DNA of 64,000 nt from positions 6,719,327 to 6,783,326 of the forward strand of contig NC_084590.1 in the NCBI RefSeq assembly GCF_033807715.1. The letters run 5' to 3'. Every line of letters starts with the position of its first letter. Position 1 is the first letter of the stretch. A program made the position numbers and the translations under genes. Positions 23,001 through 33,390 of this stretch are shown piece after piece. Below the pieces are notes generated by a model, which did no database searches, was not told the origin of the DNA, and saw only the letters and a program-made list of their open reading frames with translations. The DNA is from Cololabis saira (taxonomy: Eukaryota > Chordata > Actinopteri > Beloniformes > Belonidae).

Positions 23001-26000
23001 GGATCCTTTATTATTTTCTAATTACATGTTTTATATATATATACAAAAAAATCTTGGGCACTGCGCATCATTTTTACAACAATGAACGGATACCGCAAAA
23101 GCTGTGTCCCGGCGGAGGGACCCGACGTCCCAGCAAAATGAACACTTCTTTGTGTTCAGAACAGCAGACAGAGCGCACACTAAAGGCTGATTTATGGTTC
23201 TGCGTTACACCAACGCAGAGCCTACGGCGTAGGGTACGCGGCGACGCACACCGTACGCTGCGTTGGGGTAACGCGGAACCATAAATCAGCCTTTAGCAAT
23301 TTGTGCCATTCTGTGTGGCGATAAATGAAAAAAGATTAGACAACGTCGTGATTGGACAAGGAACTGGCTGGGCAGACGTGGGAAATGCGGTCGTTTTTGT
23401 CTGCTATTAAAACATGATTTGTAATGTGAATTTGCAACGCTTTAAACTACAAATAATAGTTTTTGACTTGACATCAGAGATTGCGCATGCTCTCTGTGAA
23501 AGGATGAGTCAAATAGGGTCGCAGCTGCTTCAACTGTGTGATTCCTTCACGAGGAGCGACTAGGATTTCAAACACATTTGATTTTCTTGCGACCTCCCGA
23601 TTCGTGATCAGGAGCTCGAGGTGTTAATCTCTCGTCGTTACCCCACGTTTACTGCACGAGGCACGACCAATGATTGGGTCGAAATCTGGCCCGATCGAAA
23701 AAATAGTCGCACGAGTGGAAAATCGGCTCAAAACGAGCCGATAATCGCACAGTGTCTGCCCGGCTTAAGGGATGGGAGGCATCATTTGAAATGGAGCTGG
23801 AGTCGCTGCAACTGTTTAGCGTCCAGCGACTCCAGGCCCAGCTGTGTTTCCCCAATCAGCCGACCATTTAATGATCTGGTTGAGGGAGCTCCTTTCTTTT
23901 AGGGGCAGGTTTCACAACCATGATGCTAGTGAAAAAGCTAAAACAGATTCAATACAAGCATGATAAAAAAGTGTCATCACGGTCCTGTCAATGTGGAAAC
24001 GAGACAACGTCCTCAGACAGAACAGCCGCTGGTGTCTCTTCCTGCTCAAAACTTTGCAGTTCTCTTTAAAGTTTAGGGTAGAGTCAAGATATTTGTAGGA
24101 CTGCACTTGTTCAATGACTTGTCCCTTAAAGGGGACCTATTAAGACATCTAATACATATTTTAAACAGGCCTTGAATGTCTTAAAAACAAGCTTTTGATT
24201 GTTTTTGCTAAACAAATTAGAAATTCAGCCTCTAAACCATGTCTTTATCTTCCCATTCTCTAACCTCATTATCTATGAGGGATTCTGAGTGGGCGGGGCT
24301 ATGATAATGAGGCTCTGTGCTGATTGGCTGCCTGAATGACACGATACACCTCTACGAAAAAATGGTGGAAGCTCCGGCCGGCGGAGTTAGTTGTGGGCGT
24401 GGTTTCACGCATCGGAGGCCAACGTGATGTAAATCACTCCAGTCGTTACGTAACGACGGGAGCAGAATCTTATTGTCTCGTAGATCCACATCACACTGGA
24501 TGGCTCATCCGGGCGGCTGTACAGACACTGCAGAATTTGGTTACTTTCCTCCTTCTCTGAGTTGGCAGGCTGAGGGGAGACCACTTTATATATGTTAAAG
24601 CAAGAGAAAACCTGTTTTTCAGAACAGGTCCCCTTTAAGCCTGATTTAAGGTTCTGTGTTAAACCAACGCAGAGCCTACACCGTTGCCGTGACGCTGTGG
24701 TGAATCCTTCGGACTTCTCCGTTACTCCATTTTGCCGCGGTGCAAAAGGATAGGATAGGATAGGATAGGATTCAACTTTAATAATCCCCAAAGGGGAAAC
24801 TTCATTGCCACCATGGCCACAACAATACAACATAAGACAATCAACAATACACATTAAAAATGCCTCCACCTAGGGACAGCAGTGGATCAATACAACAGGA
24901 AAAAAAGTGCAATGTGCAGTACAAGGGTTAATATAGCAGCAAGACATGACATCAGCAGTCCAAGTTAAAAAGTCTGGTTGCTGCAGGAACAAAGGATTTC
25001 CTAAATCTCTCTGTGGAGCATCTGGGCAAAAGAAGCCGTCTACTTCTGCTACTTCTCGAAAAAAGCTGTACTGGGGATGATCATCTTGGGACAGGAAAGC
25101 TCTGAGGTTCCTCCTAGTCCTCTGCTCTGTTCTGACCTCCAGAGCAGAAGGGCTCATACCAATGACAGATCCGGCCTTTTTAATACGTTTATTAATCCTG
25201 TTCCTGCCCTCCAATGTCAGGCTGCCGCCCCAACAAACAACCGCATAAAAAAGGACACTTGCTAAAATGCCATTATAAAAAACATTTAAAAGGGATCCGG
25301 TGATGTCAAATGATCTGAGTTTCCGTAATAAAAATAATCTGGACTGGGCCTTCTTAAAAATAGAATTGGAGTTCATCTTCCAGTCCAGTTTACAGTCCAC
25401 GTGCACACCAAGATATTTATATGAGGGTACAATCGGACTGTCCTTTAATCAAAATAGGGTCAGTTTCAGGTTTCTTCCTTCTCATGTCAATAACAAGTTC
25501 TTTTGTCTTGTCTACATTGTAACACCCCCCCAGAGTACTAGTTGTTTTTGTTTAGCTTCCGGTTTTTCCGGTCACAGTGAATCAAAGAGATAAGGACAAC
25601 TATTGTGCAAAAAACCAAAACAACCCCCCCAAAAAAAATCACACAAAGAAAAGAGCGGTGAAAGTTCACGACTGCTTCACGAACCGGAACCAGAAATGCG
25701 TTGTTACCAAGCAAACCAATCACAGCCCTCTCGGTCTGCGATGGGTCGTAGTTCCATTTTTTGGGAGGTGCAGGTCAGGCTACAGTGTAGGCTACGGAGA
25801 GACTCCCGTGTAGCTGCGTACCCTACGCCGTAGGCTTAACGCAGAACCAGAATTCAGCCTTAAATCCTAACAGGTTCAGGTGTTTTGGCATTCTTCCTGA
25901 AATCAATTGCCATGTCTTTGGTCTTTGTTAGATTGAGCTGTAAGTACGAGTCTTCACACCACTTGACAAAGTTGTCAACAACAGGGCCGTGGTCATTTCC

Positions 26001-27351
26001 ATTTCCTTTGGAACTTTGTCAATAAAGACCTGAAGGAGAAACAAGGCGCTCCACAGTTTGTTTAATCAGTTGTGCACCTCTTGAGATGATTGCTGGACTG
26101 TCTTAAAACGGGCTTTATGACAGTTCAAGACCATTTTTAACCTCTCCAAGTCAAGAAAAGCAAATGGACCAAGGCATCATTTTGGGGCACAAATATGATT
26201 GGCGTGTAACTTGTACTGATCCTATAAACTATCTGGATGTCCTTTTCCTTTCATTGTCTCGTTCTTTTCCTTTTCCAGACTGCAGGTTCCACATCCAGCC
26301 TTACAAGGACTCCTCCCATAATCAGGGGAACCCCGTCATGCTTTACGTCCAGAAGAACGACGAGAAGATAATGGTGTGCTGCCGTAACGACCGTGAAGTC
26401 TGCGCCAAGAAAATGGTGAGTATACCTTTTTTCATTTTTTTAATCTTTTCTGTGTAGTTGGGGGAAGATGGGAGATCCACACTGATCCATCCCAGATTGA
26501 TCACTAATCAGGTTTGAGCTGGTGCGCCAGAACCAAACTTGATATGATTTAGATAAACACGAGAAACTTGTGCTGCGAGAAGGATTAGCACTCGTAGTAT
26601 AAACACATACGCTTGTTTTTAAAGGTTAGTGACCTTTCTTTGAGTCCTGAGGTTTCTCTGTAGCAAAAACTGTATCTGATTCTAGTGGTTCTGATGAACA
26701 TTTAACCTCATTCAGTATGACATTGGTTAACAGTAACACGTCTCGGTAGACTGTTCCTCCAGTGATGGGGAACCTCGGTAGAGGGTTCCTTCAGTAGATG
26801 TTGCCTAATACTAAATAGGCTACTAAGATCAAATAGTAATTCTTTACTTATGTTTTTACACAAGAAAAATACGAAGGAAGATTCTGTCGTTGTTTTCCAG
26901 CCACTTCACCAGTTGAGGAACATCTGGGGCCTCATTTAAAATGGAGTGCGCAGGATTCATACTAAAAGTGTACGTACACCCAAAAGCCGAAAATGGCGGG
27001 CGCAAAAAAAAATCCGGATTTATAAAACCGTGTGCACGCACACTTGCAGGCAATGTTCTCTTTATAAATCACAGTCCAGCTGGAAGGTTGTGCAGGTGAA
27101 TCCGCCTCATACCCCGCCCTCTACACGCCCACTTCATACCATAAAAGGGCAATGCAAAGTAGTTAATGACTGTATTTGCATATGGACGAGCCTGCTGAGC
27201 ATGCGCAGCGGCTTCCTGCAGCCTGTTGGGCGTCAGAATGAATGAGACATGTCGAGCCACCGTGCCACTGAATTTCACTGAGATCTGAGATCGAGATGTT
27301 GTGGATAGTAAATAGTATAAAATAAAGTGATTAAGTGGCAGCACGCCGTTG

Positions 27352-27450
<99 letters not shown>

Positions 27451-28444
27451 AGGTGATGAAAGTAGATACATAAATTGACAATATTAATTCGAGAGTAAAT
27501 AAGTTAAACAAATAAATAATTATCATTTAGAGTGGTGTAGCACTATACAATGTAGAATAATAATATAGTAATATCCTAATATAACATATTTTTTATAAAA
27601 TATTATAATTTATTATATCATATAACCAAATTATATCACCATACTATTTTATATAACGATATAATAATATTATAGTTAAACATCCCATGAGATTTCAGGC
27701 TCTGCGTCGTTTTAACGCGGAACCATAATTTAGGCTTACGCCCGCGCGTAAAGGTTTCACGCACGCGTAAAACTCATTATATTGATGAAAAAAAAAATCT
27801 GTGTCCCTTTAGGGAAGAAATGAGGGGCTCCTGAGTCAGTCCTGACTGACGCTGAGCTTCACACACAGAGGAACACGATCAGCGCTATTTTATTTTAAGT
27901 CTGATATATGTTGTGATATGTGATGACATTATTAAGATTATTACATGAATCTGGCTTCATTTCACCACCTCACAGCCTGCGTCGCCAGTTCCCCGTGTCT
28001 TAAGTAAATTCTTATGGGAGGGTCAGAGTTGCCGTAGGGATACGCAGATCTTTCGGTTAGTTTTTTCTTTTTAGATCCCAGCCTTTGCGTAGAAGGTGGC
28101 TTGCGCATCTTTCAGGCCCTTTTTGTGCGCAAGCGAGCTTTATAGATGAGGCCCCTGGGCTGTAAGTTATCTGCCGTGCAACGTTTTGACCAGATACTGA
28201 AGTGGCTGTTGTGTCTTCTGTCCGTCTTCAGGAACCTCCCAAGAACATCCAGGATGAAGGACACGAGGCCTTGTTCTACCAGACAGATGTCTGTGGGGAC
28301 ATGTACAAGTTCAAGTCCACCAAGTACAAAGGAAGCTTTCTGGGGTTCGACTATGACGAGAATGATCTGTATAAACTAGTGTTGCTCAAACCTGCAGTAG
28401 ACGAGGTGGATGAACGTTGCCATATTATTCAGCCTCTAGTTTAA
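20015..28444 (+). CDS. il18: Interleukin-18
   Basis: Predicted cytokine of the IL-1 family, made as a precursor without signal peptide and acting outside the cell through IL-18 receptors. Coding exons: 20019-20085, 20191-20202, 20292-20435, 26279-26415 and 28232-28444; all introns are GT-AG and phases agree (1,1,1,0). The product is 190 aa; human IL-18 has 193. Recognised parts: DCRFHIQPYKDS (residues 75-86) matching the conserved DCR block, a 46-residue fourth exon ending KKM, then EPPKNIQDE, FYQTDVCG and YKGSFLGFD, the beta-trefoil strands of the C-terminal half. The start ATG follows an acceptor (AG at 20013-20014, branch-like CTAAC at 19993-19997), so a noncoding first exon lies upstream and was not found. 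Fast divergence of IL-18 means residue-level alignment is my estimate. It converges with sdhd, as in mammals. Confidence 0.88.
20191..20202 (+). other. il18: il18 12-nt micro-exon
   Basis: AGGTCCAAACAG lies between CTTCAG and GTGAGG and is needed to keep phase between the flanking exons (contributing K-V-Q-T). Mammalian IL18 also has a 12-bp third coding exon at this place, known from an isoform that lacks it. Automatic gene finders are prone to skip it. Confidence 0.8.
20437..21206 (-). mobile_element. LINE 3' end in il18 intron 3, abutting the splice donor
   Basis: Reverse complement of the LINE at 17818-18715: (TTTG)n TTTTATTTAGGATCCCCATT at the left, then 3' UTR, then decayed reverse-transcriptase C-terminus ending near CTAATCCAGTTGCGACA. 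The tail begins within one or two bases of the end of il18 exon 3 at 20435. Confidence 0.85.
21288..21955. repeat. 16-bp minisatellite in il18 intron 3, about 41 copies
   Basis: The unit is CGTAACTTCCGGTAGA with variants (CGTAACGTCC, GTAGTCG, GTAGGCG, GTAGATG). Frames of 258 and 273 codons on the minus strand are open only because three 16-bp units make 16 stop-free codons. It runs into the MITE at 21956, whose relative at 28.63 kb holds two copies of the same unit. Confidence 0.95.
21956..22135. mobile_element. AATTCGGAAT-family MITE, right part
   Basis: Contains CTATCCAATCAGAACCTTCC, GATCAAATGTGTTTTCCATG and TTAATTCGGAATAATTAATT, ending CATGTAACCGTGGCCA. The left part of the element is replaced by, or expanded into, the 16-bp minisatellite. 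Confidence 0.7.
22731..23765. mobile_element. PIF/Harbinger-like element, TAA duplication
   Basis: Termini AGCTGGGCATACACTGTGCG and its near inverse CGCACAGTGTCTGCCCGGCT are flanked by TAA at 22728-22730 and 23766-23768. The host LINE resumes in frame across it (SHPL then SEFQLL). It contains the MITE at 23184-23292. No transposase is visible. Confidence 0.8.
23184..23292. mobile_element. Palindromic MITE nested in the Harbinger-like element
   Basis: AGGCTGATTTATGGTTCTGC at one end, GCGGAACCATAAATCAGCCT at the other, with a GC-rich CTACGGCGTAGGG centre. It has the same fold as 16192-16300. Confidence 0.8.
24126..24638. mobile_element. TTAA-ended inverted-repeat element
   Basis: TTAAAGGGGACCTATTAAG at the left and AACAGGTCCCCTTTAA at the right. 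The interior has no domain. It directly adjoins the next element. Confidence 0.6.
24638..25860. mobile_element. PIF-like element (inverted sister of 11451-13068) holding a LINE
   Basis: The ends AGCCTGATTTAAGGTTCTGT and CAGAACCAGAATTCAGCCT match the sister copy in reverse orientation. It lacks the hAT found in the sister, so it shows the pre-insertion state. Its own insert is a LINE fragment of about 0.8 kb. Confidence 0.7.
24747..25530 (-). mobile_element. LINE 3' end with reverse-transcriptase C-terminus
   Basis: A minus-strand frame carries KKAQSRLFLLRKLRSFD, FYNGILASVLFYAVVCWGG and RINKRIKKAGSVIG, as in Rex1/CR1-type polymerases. The 3' tail is (TCCTA)n, seen as (GGATA)n at 24750-24770 on the plus strand. 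Confidence 0.7.
26926..28155. mobile_element. GGGGCCTCATTTA-family element in il18 intron 4
   Basis: Left end GGGGCCTCATTTAAAATGG, right end CTTTATAGATGAGGCCCC. CG-rich subterminal blocks (GTGCACGCACAC, GTGCGCAAGCGAGC) are typical of this abundant fish family. A fragment of the MITE family lies near 27703-27740 and a TG microsatellite at 27352. Shorter relatives are near 44.57 and 56.92 kb. Confidence 0.6.
27352..27445. repeat. (TG)n microsatellite
   Basis: About 47 TG dinucleotides without interruption. Confidence 0.98.
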
Positions 28445-28445
28445 A

Positions 28446-28835
28446 CACGGTTACATGATGTTTTTTAATTCGGAATTAATAATTCAGAATTAAACTATTT
28501 TCCTTCCAGTTTACATGGAAATAGTAATTCTGAATTGAGGTTTACATGGAAAACACGTTTGATCGGCTTTCTCCAATTCCTCTCCAGGTGTGGGGGTTGG
28601 GAAGGTTCTGATTGGATAGGGGGGGGACCGGAAGTTAAACTACCGGAAGTAAAACAAACTTAGCCGCTACAAGTCCTGCCATCTGTTCTTTTAATTATTT
28701 CCAGGTCCTCCAAGCTATTTATTAAATAAATGGTCTCTGCTCTTGACCAGCGTTTACGGCGTGCTGCATCTTGAAACTTTGTTTGGAAAACCAGCCCAGC
28801 GCGGAATATAAGCGTCATGGAGACAGAAGGGCGCA
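28446..28835 (-). mobile_element. AATTCGGAAT-family MITE abutting the il18 stop codon
   Basis: CACGGTTACATGATG begins two bases after the il18 TAA (28442-28444). It continues as the reverse complement of the copy at 59566-60295, through CTTTCTCCAATTCCTCTCC and TTTCCAGGTCCTCCAAGC to about 28835. It includes an AATAAA at 28725-28730 that could serve as the il18 polyadenylation signal. Confidence 0.7.
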
Positions 28836-28924
28836 CTGAGTGGCAAAAACAGCTGCAACTAGTGGAGAAGACGGGATAACAGCCGATTATCGGCTTAAAT
28901 TAGCATCAGTTGGACTTGACAGTG

Positions 28925-29275
28925 ACCCGTACAGTTACCAAGAACCAGTGGTCCATGGACATTAATATTTGGTACAGTTACCAAGAACCAGTGGTCCATG
29001 GACATTAATATTTGGTACAGTTACCAAGAACCAGTGGTCCATGGACATTAATATTTGGTACAGTTACCCCAAGAACCAGTGGTCCATGGACATTAATATT
29101 TGGTACAGTTACCAAGAACCAGTGGTCCATGGACATTAATATTTGGTACAGTTACCAAGAACCAGTGGTCCATGGACATTAATATTTGGTACAGTTACCA
29201 AGAACCAGTGGTCCATGGACATTAATATTTGGTACAGTTACCAAGAACCAGTGGTTCATGGACATGAATATTTGG
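28925..29275 (+). repeat. 43-bp minisatellite, about 8 copies
   Basis: The unit contains GGTACAGTTACCAAGAACCA and GTGGTCCATGGACATTAATA. Copies are almost identical; one has an extra CC (29066) and the last two substitutions. Confidence 0.95.
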
Positions 29276-29290
29276 CCACGAATCCAGTTT

Positions 29291-29800
29291 CCTGATTTTT
29301 ATATGTAATTAATTTCTACACCGGGGAAATACACGAAGCAAAGCTTGAAGACAGACAAAAGTCTTGACGCTTGGTCCGACTTCAAGGCAGGATTTGTTGT
29401 AGAAATTAAAGTAATGAGGACACCGAACTTTATGATTTGACCGTTTAACGTTAGCTACCCAAAAATCCAACATTACCTGATACAAAATGGGAACCGCAAA
29501 TCCACGTTTCGGTGTCTGGAATCCAGTTGTTTCTGTGAATTGCAGCGATCCATTTGTCTCTCTTAAGCTTATTTTTCATCAGTCTATAAAACGATAACTC
29601 TGATTTCTTGCTAAATCTATGAGTACAGTCGATCCCACAACAACTTTTTCCCATTTTAGATGTTTTCCAGTTGCTCAAACTGAAAGTTTACGCTGCCACT
29701 CAGTCTCTCTGCCACTCAGTCTTTCTGACACTCAGTCTTTCTAACACTCAGTCTTTCTGTCACTCAGTGGTTTTAACCCGCTGTGAAGTCCCATCTGTGA
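29291..29800 (-). mobile_element. THAP-domain transposon fragment
   Basis: A minus-strand exon (29654 down to 29477) encodes [33 protein letters not shown] and [10 protein letters not shown]: the C..C and C..H ligands and conserved W of a THAP zinc finger, then a GTAATG donor. A 16-bp tandem of CACTCAGTCTTTCTGA lies at 29699-29770. It is present twice (inverted at 36230-37520) with TE-like flanks, so I prefer a P-element- or Kolobok-type remnant to a host gene. No catalytic domain follows. Confidence 0.6.
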
Positions 29801-30211
29801 CGTCATGCGCATTCCCTCTATATGGACCGACCTGAGACTGTTGTTTTCTTCTGTATCTGTACGAGCTGCAGATCTGTACAAGTGTGTGTAGAGGGTCTGG
29901 TGTGGGGGCGAGGACTTGTATGTTTTTGTATTTTTTCCATAAAAACCAATAAAAAAGTTTTCCACCAAACCCGTGTGAATGAACACGTTGCTGTCGTCTT
30001 GAGCTGCGTCGGTCCAGCGTGCACGCTGATGTAGAACCTGTTTGGGTTCAGCAGCTGCAGAGTTAGAAACACCAACCGATCATGAGTGAAAGGACCAGAA
30101 GGGAGGGATGTTTCTGGAGAGAAACGCACCACCACACGCTTCTTCTTTTCTTACTTTGTGATCAAATCAGGTTTCTGATAGCATTTGTCCCCTGGAATAG
30201 TTGGTTTTTCC

Positions 30212-31007
30212 CAGTGTTGTGCATGAACGAGTTCAAATGAACACGTTCATTTCTGTGAGAACGTTGAACTGAACGCACATATTTGCAAATAAAGAACGTG
30301 AACTTGTTCATTCTGCAGATCACTAACTGGAATTTGAACTGTTCAGATTATGTGAGTTTCAGCTTCACTGTTTAGGTCCAATTATTACGGAATACATTTC
30401 AGCACATTTAAAATACTCAACGAGACGATGACAACTTCACACTACATTACCCACAATGCAGTGCACACTAGCATAACAACGGGCACCAGCTCCATGGCAA
30501 CGGTGGTCCGAGCCCGGTGCATCTTTACATGACCAGTGAAGAGAGAGAGACGTCAGGTGATGATCCGCTTATGATTTTACACATCGTCTCCCAAAGAGTC
30601 CAATGGTAAAAATCTAACCTTTCTGTGCAAATTATGTCCACCTGCGCTGAGAAAACAAGTCTGAACGTCTACCTCGTCAACTTCACATTTGAAACGACCC
30701 CAGTCCCCCTGCTGCTCCTTCAGGGGGAGGATTTACCAGCAACAGGTGAACAAACAGATAATGTTGACATTGTTGGAGATTTACAGCCTCTGAGTAAAGT
30801 TGAAAAGCCACTAGGATAAAACATGATTGTGTACAGTGAACAGTTTTAGGATAGTCTGGCATTTCATTCGTACTTCTCACCTAAAAATATTGAAATGAAC
30901 TGAATTTGAACTAGTTCAAAGTGAAAATGGTGAACTATGAACGTGAACTTTTAAACTATGTGAACTGAACTTTGAACTAGTGAAAAGTATGAACTTGCAC
31001 AACACTG
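30212..31007. mobile_element. hAT-type non-autonomous element
   Basis: Ends CAGTGTTGTGCATGAACGAG and GTATGAACTTGCACAACACTG. Flanking 8-mers GTTTTTCC (30204-30211) and GTGTTTCC (31008-31015) differ at one base. The interior has many GAAC-rich subterminal motifs. Confidence 0.75.
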
Positions 31008-31059
31008 GTGTTTCCTGCCGTGGTGGTACTTCAGAGTAGCCTGAGGTACTTTAAAACAT

Positions 31060-31375
31060 AACAAAGATATGTTTTTACCACCTTAAGAACAGCCAGAGTG
31101 GCCCGTTTCTCTCTCAGGCTAGTACGGAGGTGCTAATGCTTTTATCTCCTGTCGTTTAGATTATTGTAACGCCCTGCTCTCTGCCCTTCCCAAAAAGAAC
31201 ATGTACAACCTACAATTATTACATAATTCAGCTGCACGCGTGCTGACGAGGACCAGAGGGCGGGAGCAGGGGGGCAGGGCATTAATACGGTTTATGTTTG
31301 TGTATTTGTTTTATGTAAAGCACTTTGTGCTGCATTCTATGCATGAAAGGTGCTCAAGAAATAAAGTTTGATTTG
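31060..31375 (+). mobile_element. L2-like LINE 3' end
   Basis: The plus frame reads DYCNALLSALPKKNMY, LQLLHNSAARVLTRTR, the L2-type polymerase C-terminus. It skips to the 3' tail AAAGCACTTTGTGCTGCATT and AAATAAAGTTTGATTTGAC; the part between is deleted. Confidence 0.7.
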
Positions 31376-31722
31376 ACTAGTACTTCACAGTAGCCTGAGG
31401 TACTAGTACTTCACAGTAGCCTGAGGTACTAGTACTTCACCGTAGCCTGAGGTACTAGTACTTCAGAGTAGCCTGAGGTACTAGTACTTCACAGTAGCCT
31501 GAGGTACTAGTACTTCACAGTAGCCTGAGGTACTAGTACTTCACCGTAGCCTGAGGTACTAGTACTTCACAGTAGCCTGAGGTACTAGTACTTCACAGTA
31601 GCCTGAGGTACTAGTACTTCACAGTAGCCTGAGGTACTAGTACTTCACAGTAGCCTGAGGTACTAGTACTTCACCGTAGCCTGAGGTACTAGTACTTCAC
31701 AGTAGCCTGAGGTACTAGTACT
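31376..31722 (+). repeat. 26-bp minisatellite, about 13 copies
   Basis: The unit is TACTAGTACTTCACAGTAGC plus CTGAGG, with CACCG and CAGAG variants. A lone unit precedes the L2 fragment at 31024-31049, so the LINE fragment probably landed inside an older pair of units. Confidence 0.9.
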
Positions 31723-31873
31723 TGTACAGGGTGCAGCCGGCTCCTCCTGTTCATCTCTCTTCATGCGTGACGAGTTGTGACTTGAACGAATCAGAGTTCT
31801 GCACAAGCCCTGCTGGATAAAAGCTGCAGCACCGCCTTGTTTCCCCGGCAACGGCTAAACCTTTTAAATAAAA

Positions 31874-32893
31874 ACAGGGTTCCTACGGGGCCTGGAAATC
31901 CTTGAAAGTGCTTGAATTTCAATGTTGTGTTTTCAAGGCCTGAAAAGTGCTTGAATTTTAGTTTAAGTGCTTGAAATTATAACTCTGTGTCTCAGTAAAA
32001 TGAAACATAACCAGATGTTTACAACACAATATAATGTACATAATTGTGATAAAAAGTGGAAAAAATAACCATGAGTATATATATTCCTGTAGATATTTGA
32101 CCCCAGAGATAAGGTGCTTGAACATTTTGAAAATGACCCTTGAAAGTGCTTGAAAAGTGCTTGAATTTGACCTTGAAAAATGTGTAGGAACCGTGGTTTT
32201 ATCTTACTGATTTTATTTCTTTGTGTAATAACTAAACTATACAGTCTGATCCCAATTTTGTGAGAGACAGAGTTATAATTTCAAGCACTTTCAAGCACTT
32301 AAACTAAAATTCAAGCACTTTTCAGGCCTTGAAAACACAACATTGAAATCCAAGCACTTTCAAGGATTTCAAGTCCCCGTAGGAACCCTGAAAATCAGTA
32401 AGATGAAACATAACTAGATGTTTACAACACAATATAATATACAGGACTGTCTCAGAAAATTAGAATATTGTGATTTTCTGTAATGCAATTACAAAAACAA
32501 AAATGTCATACATTCTGGATTCATTACAAATCAACTGAAATATTGCAAGCCTTTTATTATTTTAATATTGCTGATCATGACTTACAGCTTAAGAAAACTC
32601 AAATATCCTATCTCAAAAATAATAAAAGGCTTGCAATATTTCAGTTGATTTGTAATGAATCCAGAATGTATGACTTTTTTTTTATTTTTTTAAATTGCAT
32701 TACAGAAAATAAAGAACTTTATCACAATATTCTAATTTTCTGACACAGTCCTGTACATAATTGTGATAAAAAGTGGAAAAAATAATTGAGTATATATATA
32801 TTCCTGTAGATATTTTACCTCAGCGATAAGGTGCTTGAAGATTTGGAAAATTACCCTTGAAAGTGCTTGAATTTGACCTTGAAAAATGTGTAG
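31874..32893. repeat. Cluster of GGGTTCCTAC-family elements in both orientations
   Basis: Copies begin or end with AGGGTTCCTACGGGG and GTGTAGGAACC and carry many CTTGAAAGTGCTTGAA motifs. One runs forward (31874-32195), another inverted (32200-32395), and a third piece is split by the MITE at 32442-32753. The family recurs at 41478-42180. Confidence 0.65.
32442..32753. mobile_element. Palindromic Tc1/mariner-like MITE, TA target
   Basis: CAGGACTGTCTCAGAAAATT at the left mirrors ATTTTCTGACACAGTCCTG at the right, flanked by TA on both sides. The interrupted repeat at 32.02 kb shows the uninterrupted target (AATGTACATAATTG). Relatives: 46170-46390 (half) and 62275-62632. Confidence 0.8.
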
Positions 32894-32925
32894 GACATCA
32901 CACGTCACAAGTATGTTTTTGATAT

Positions 32926-32931
32926 TTTATT
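32926..32931 (-). terminator. Likely sdhd polyadenylation signal
   Basis: TTTATT on the plus strand is AATAAA on the sdhd strand, about 460 bp after the stop codon and just past the repeat cluster. Confidence 0.5.
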
Positions 32932-33390
32932 GTCTTCATTGGATTTACAGTGTTGGAGATATTCAGCCATAAATACAGCGTTCCAGCGCCCGGTGACCCC
33001 TGACCCCTGAAGGAGCCGCGGCTGGAGCCTGCAGCGGCGCGCTGCTGCCGTGGCAACCGCCCGGGACCCTCCGAGGTGTCAGAGCGGACGCCGGGAAACA
33101 CTTCTGACAAACATTGAGATGTTGCGTAAAGACATGCTCGGAGTCACGGCGGTTTTGTGGTTAAAAAAAGAAACATTTCTTGTGTCTGAACAGAAACGGA
33201 ACTCTCACGCGAGCGGAGGAGGAGGAAGCGGCGTCTGCTGCTCCACTCTGATGGGCTTTCATAACAACTAAACGTTACGTATACATCGATGGAATATCCT
33301 CAAAATTAGATATTTATAGCAATTTACAGAGAACACCTTGACATTTTGTACAATCTGGTGTCTGGCGCTGCAGCTCCGAGTCCCCGCGGC

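Larger units (their letters stand above)
22290..26050 (-). mobile_element. Rex1-like LINE fragment in il18 intron 3, broken by three insertions
   Basis: Minus-strand pieces read in order: FVKWCEDSYLQLNLTKTKDM and AIDFRKNAKTPEPV (about 25.87-26.0 kb), YKYLDSTLNFKENC with QRLFCLRTLSRFHID and FYHACIESVLAFSL (23.9-24.1 kb), then SNDASHPL (about 23.77 kb) joined over an insertion to SEFQLLPSGRRFMVPR (about 22.7 kb), and a 3' UTR to about 22290. The gaps are the elements at 22731-23765, 24126-24638 and 24638-25860. Confidence 0.7.
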
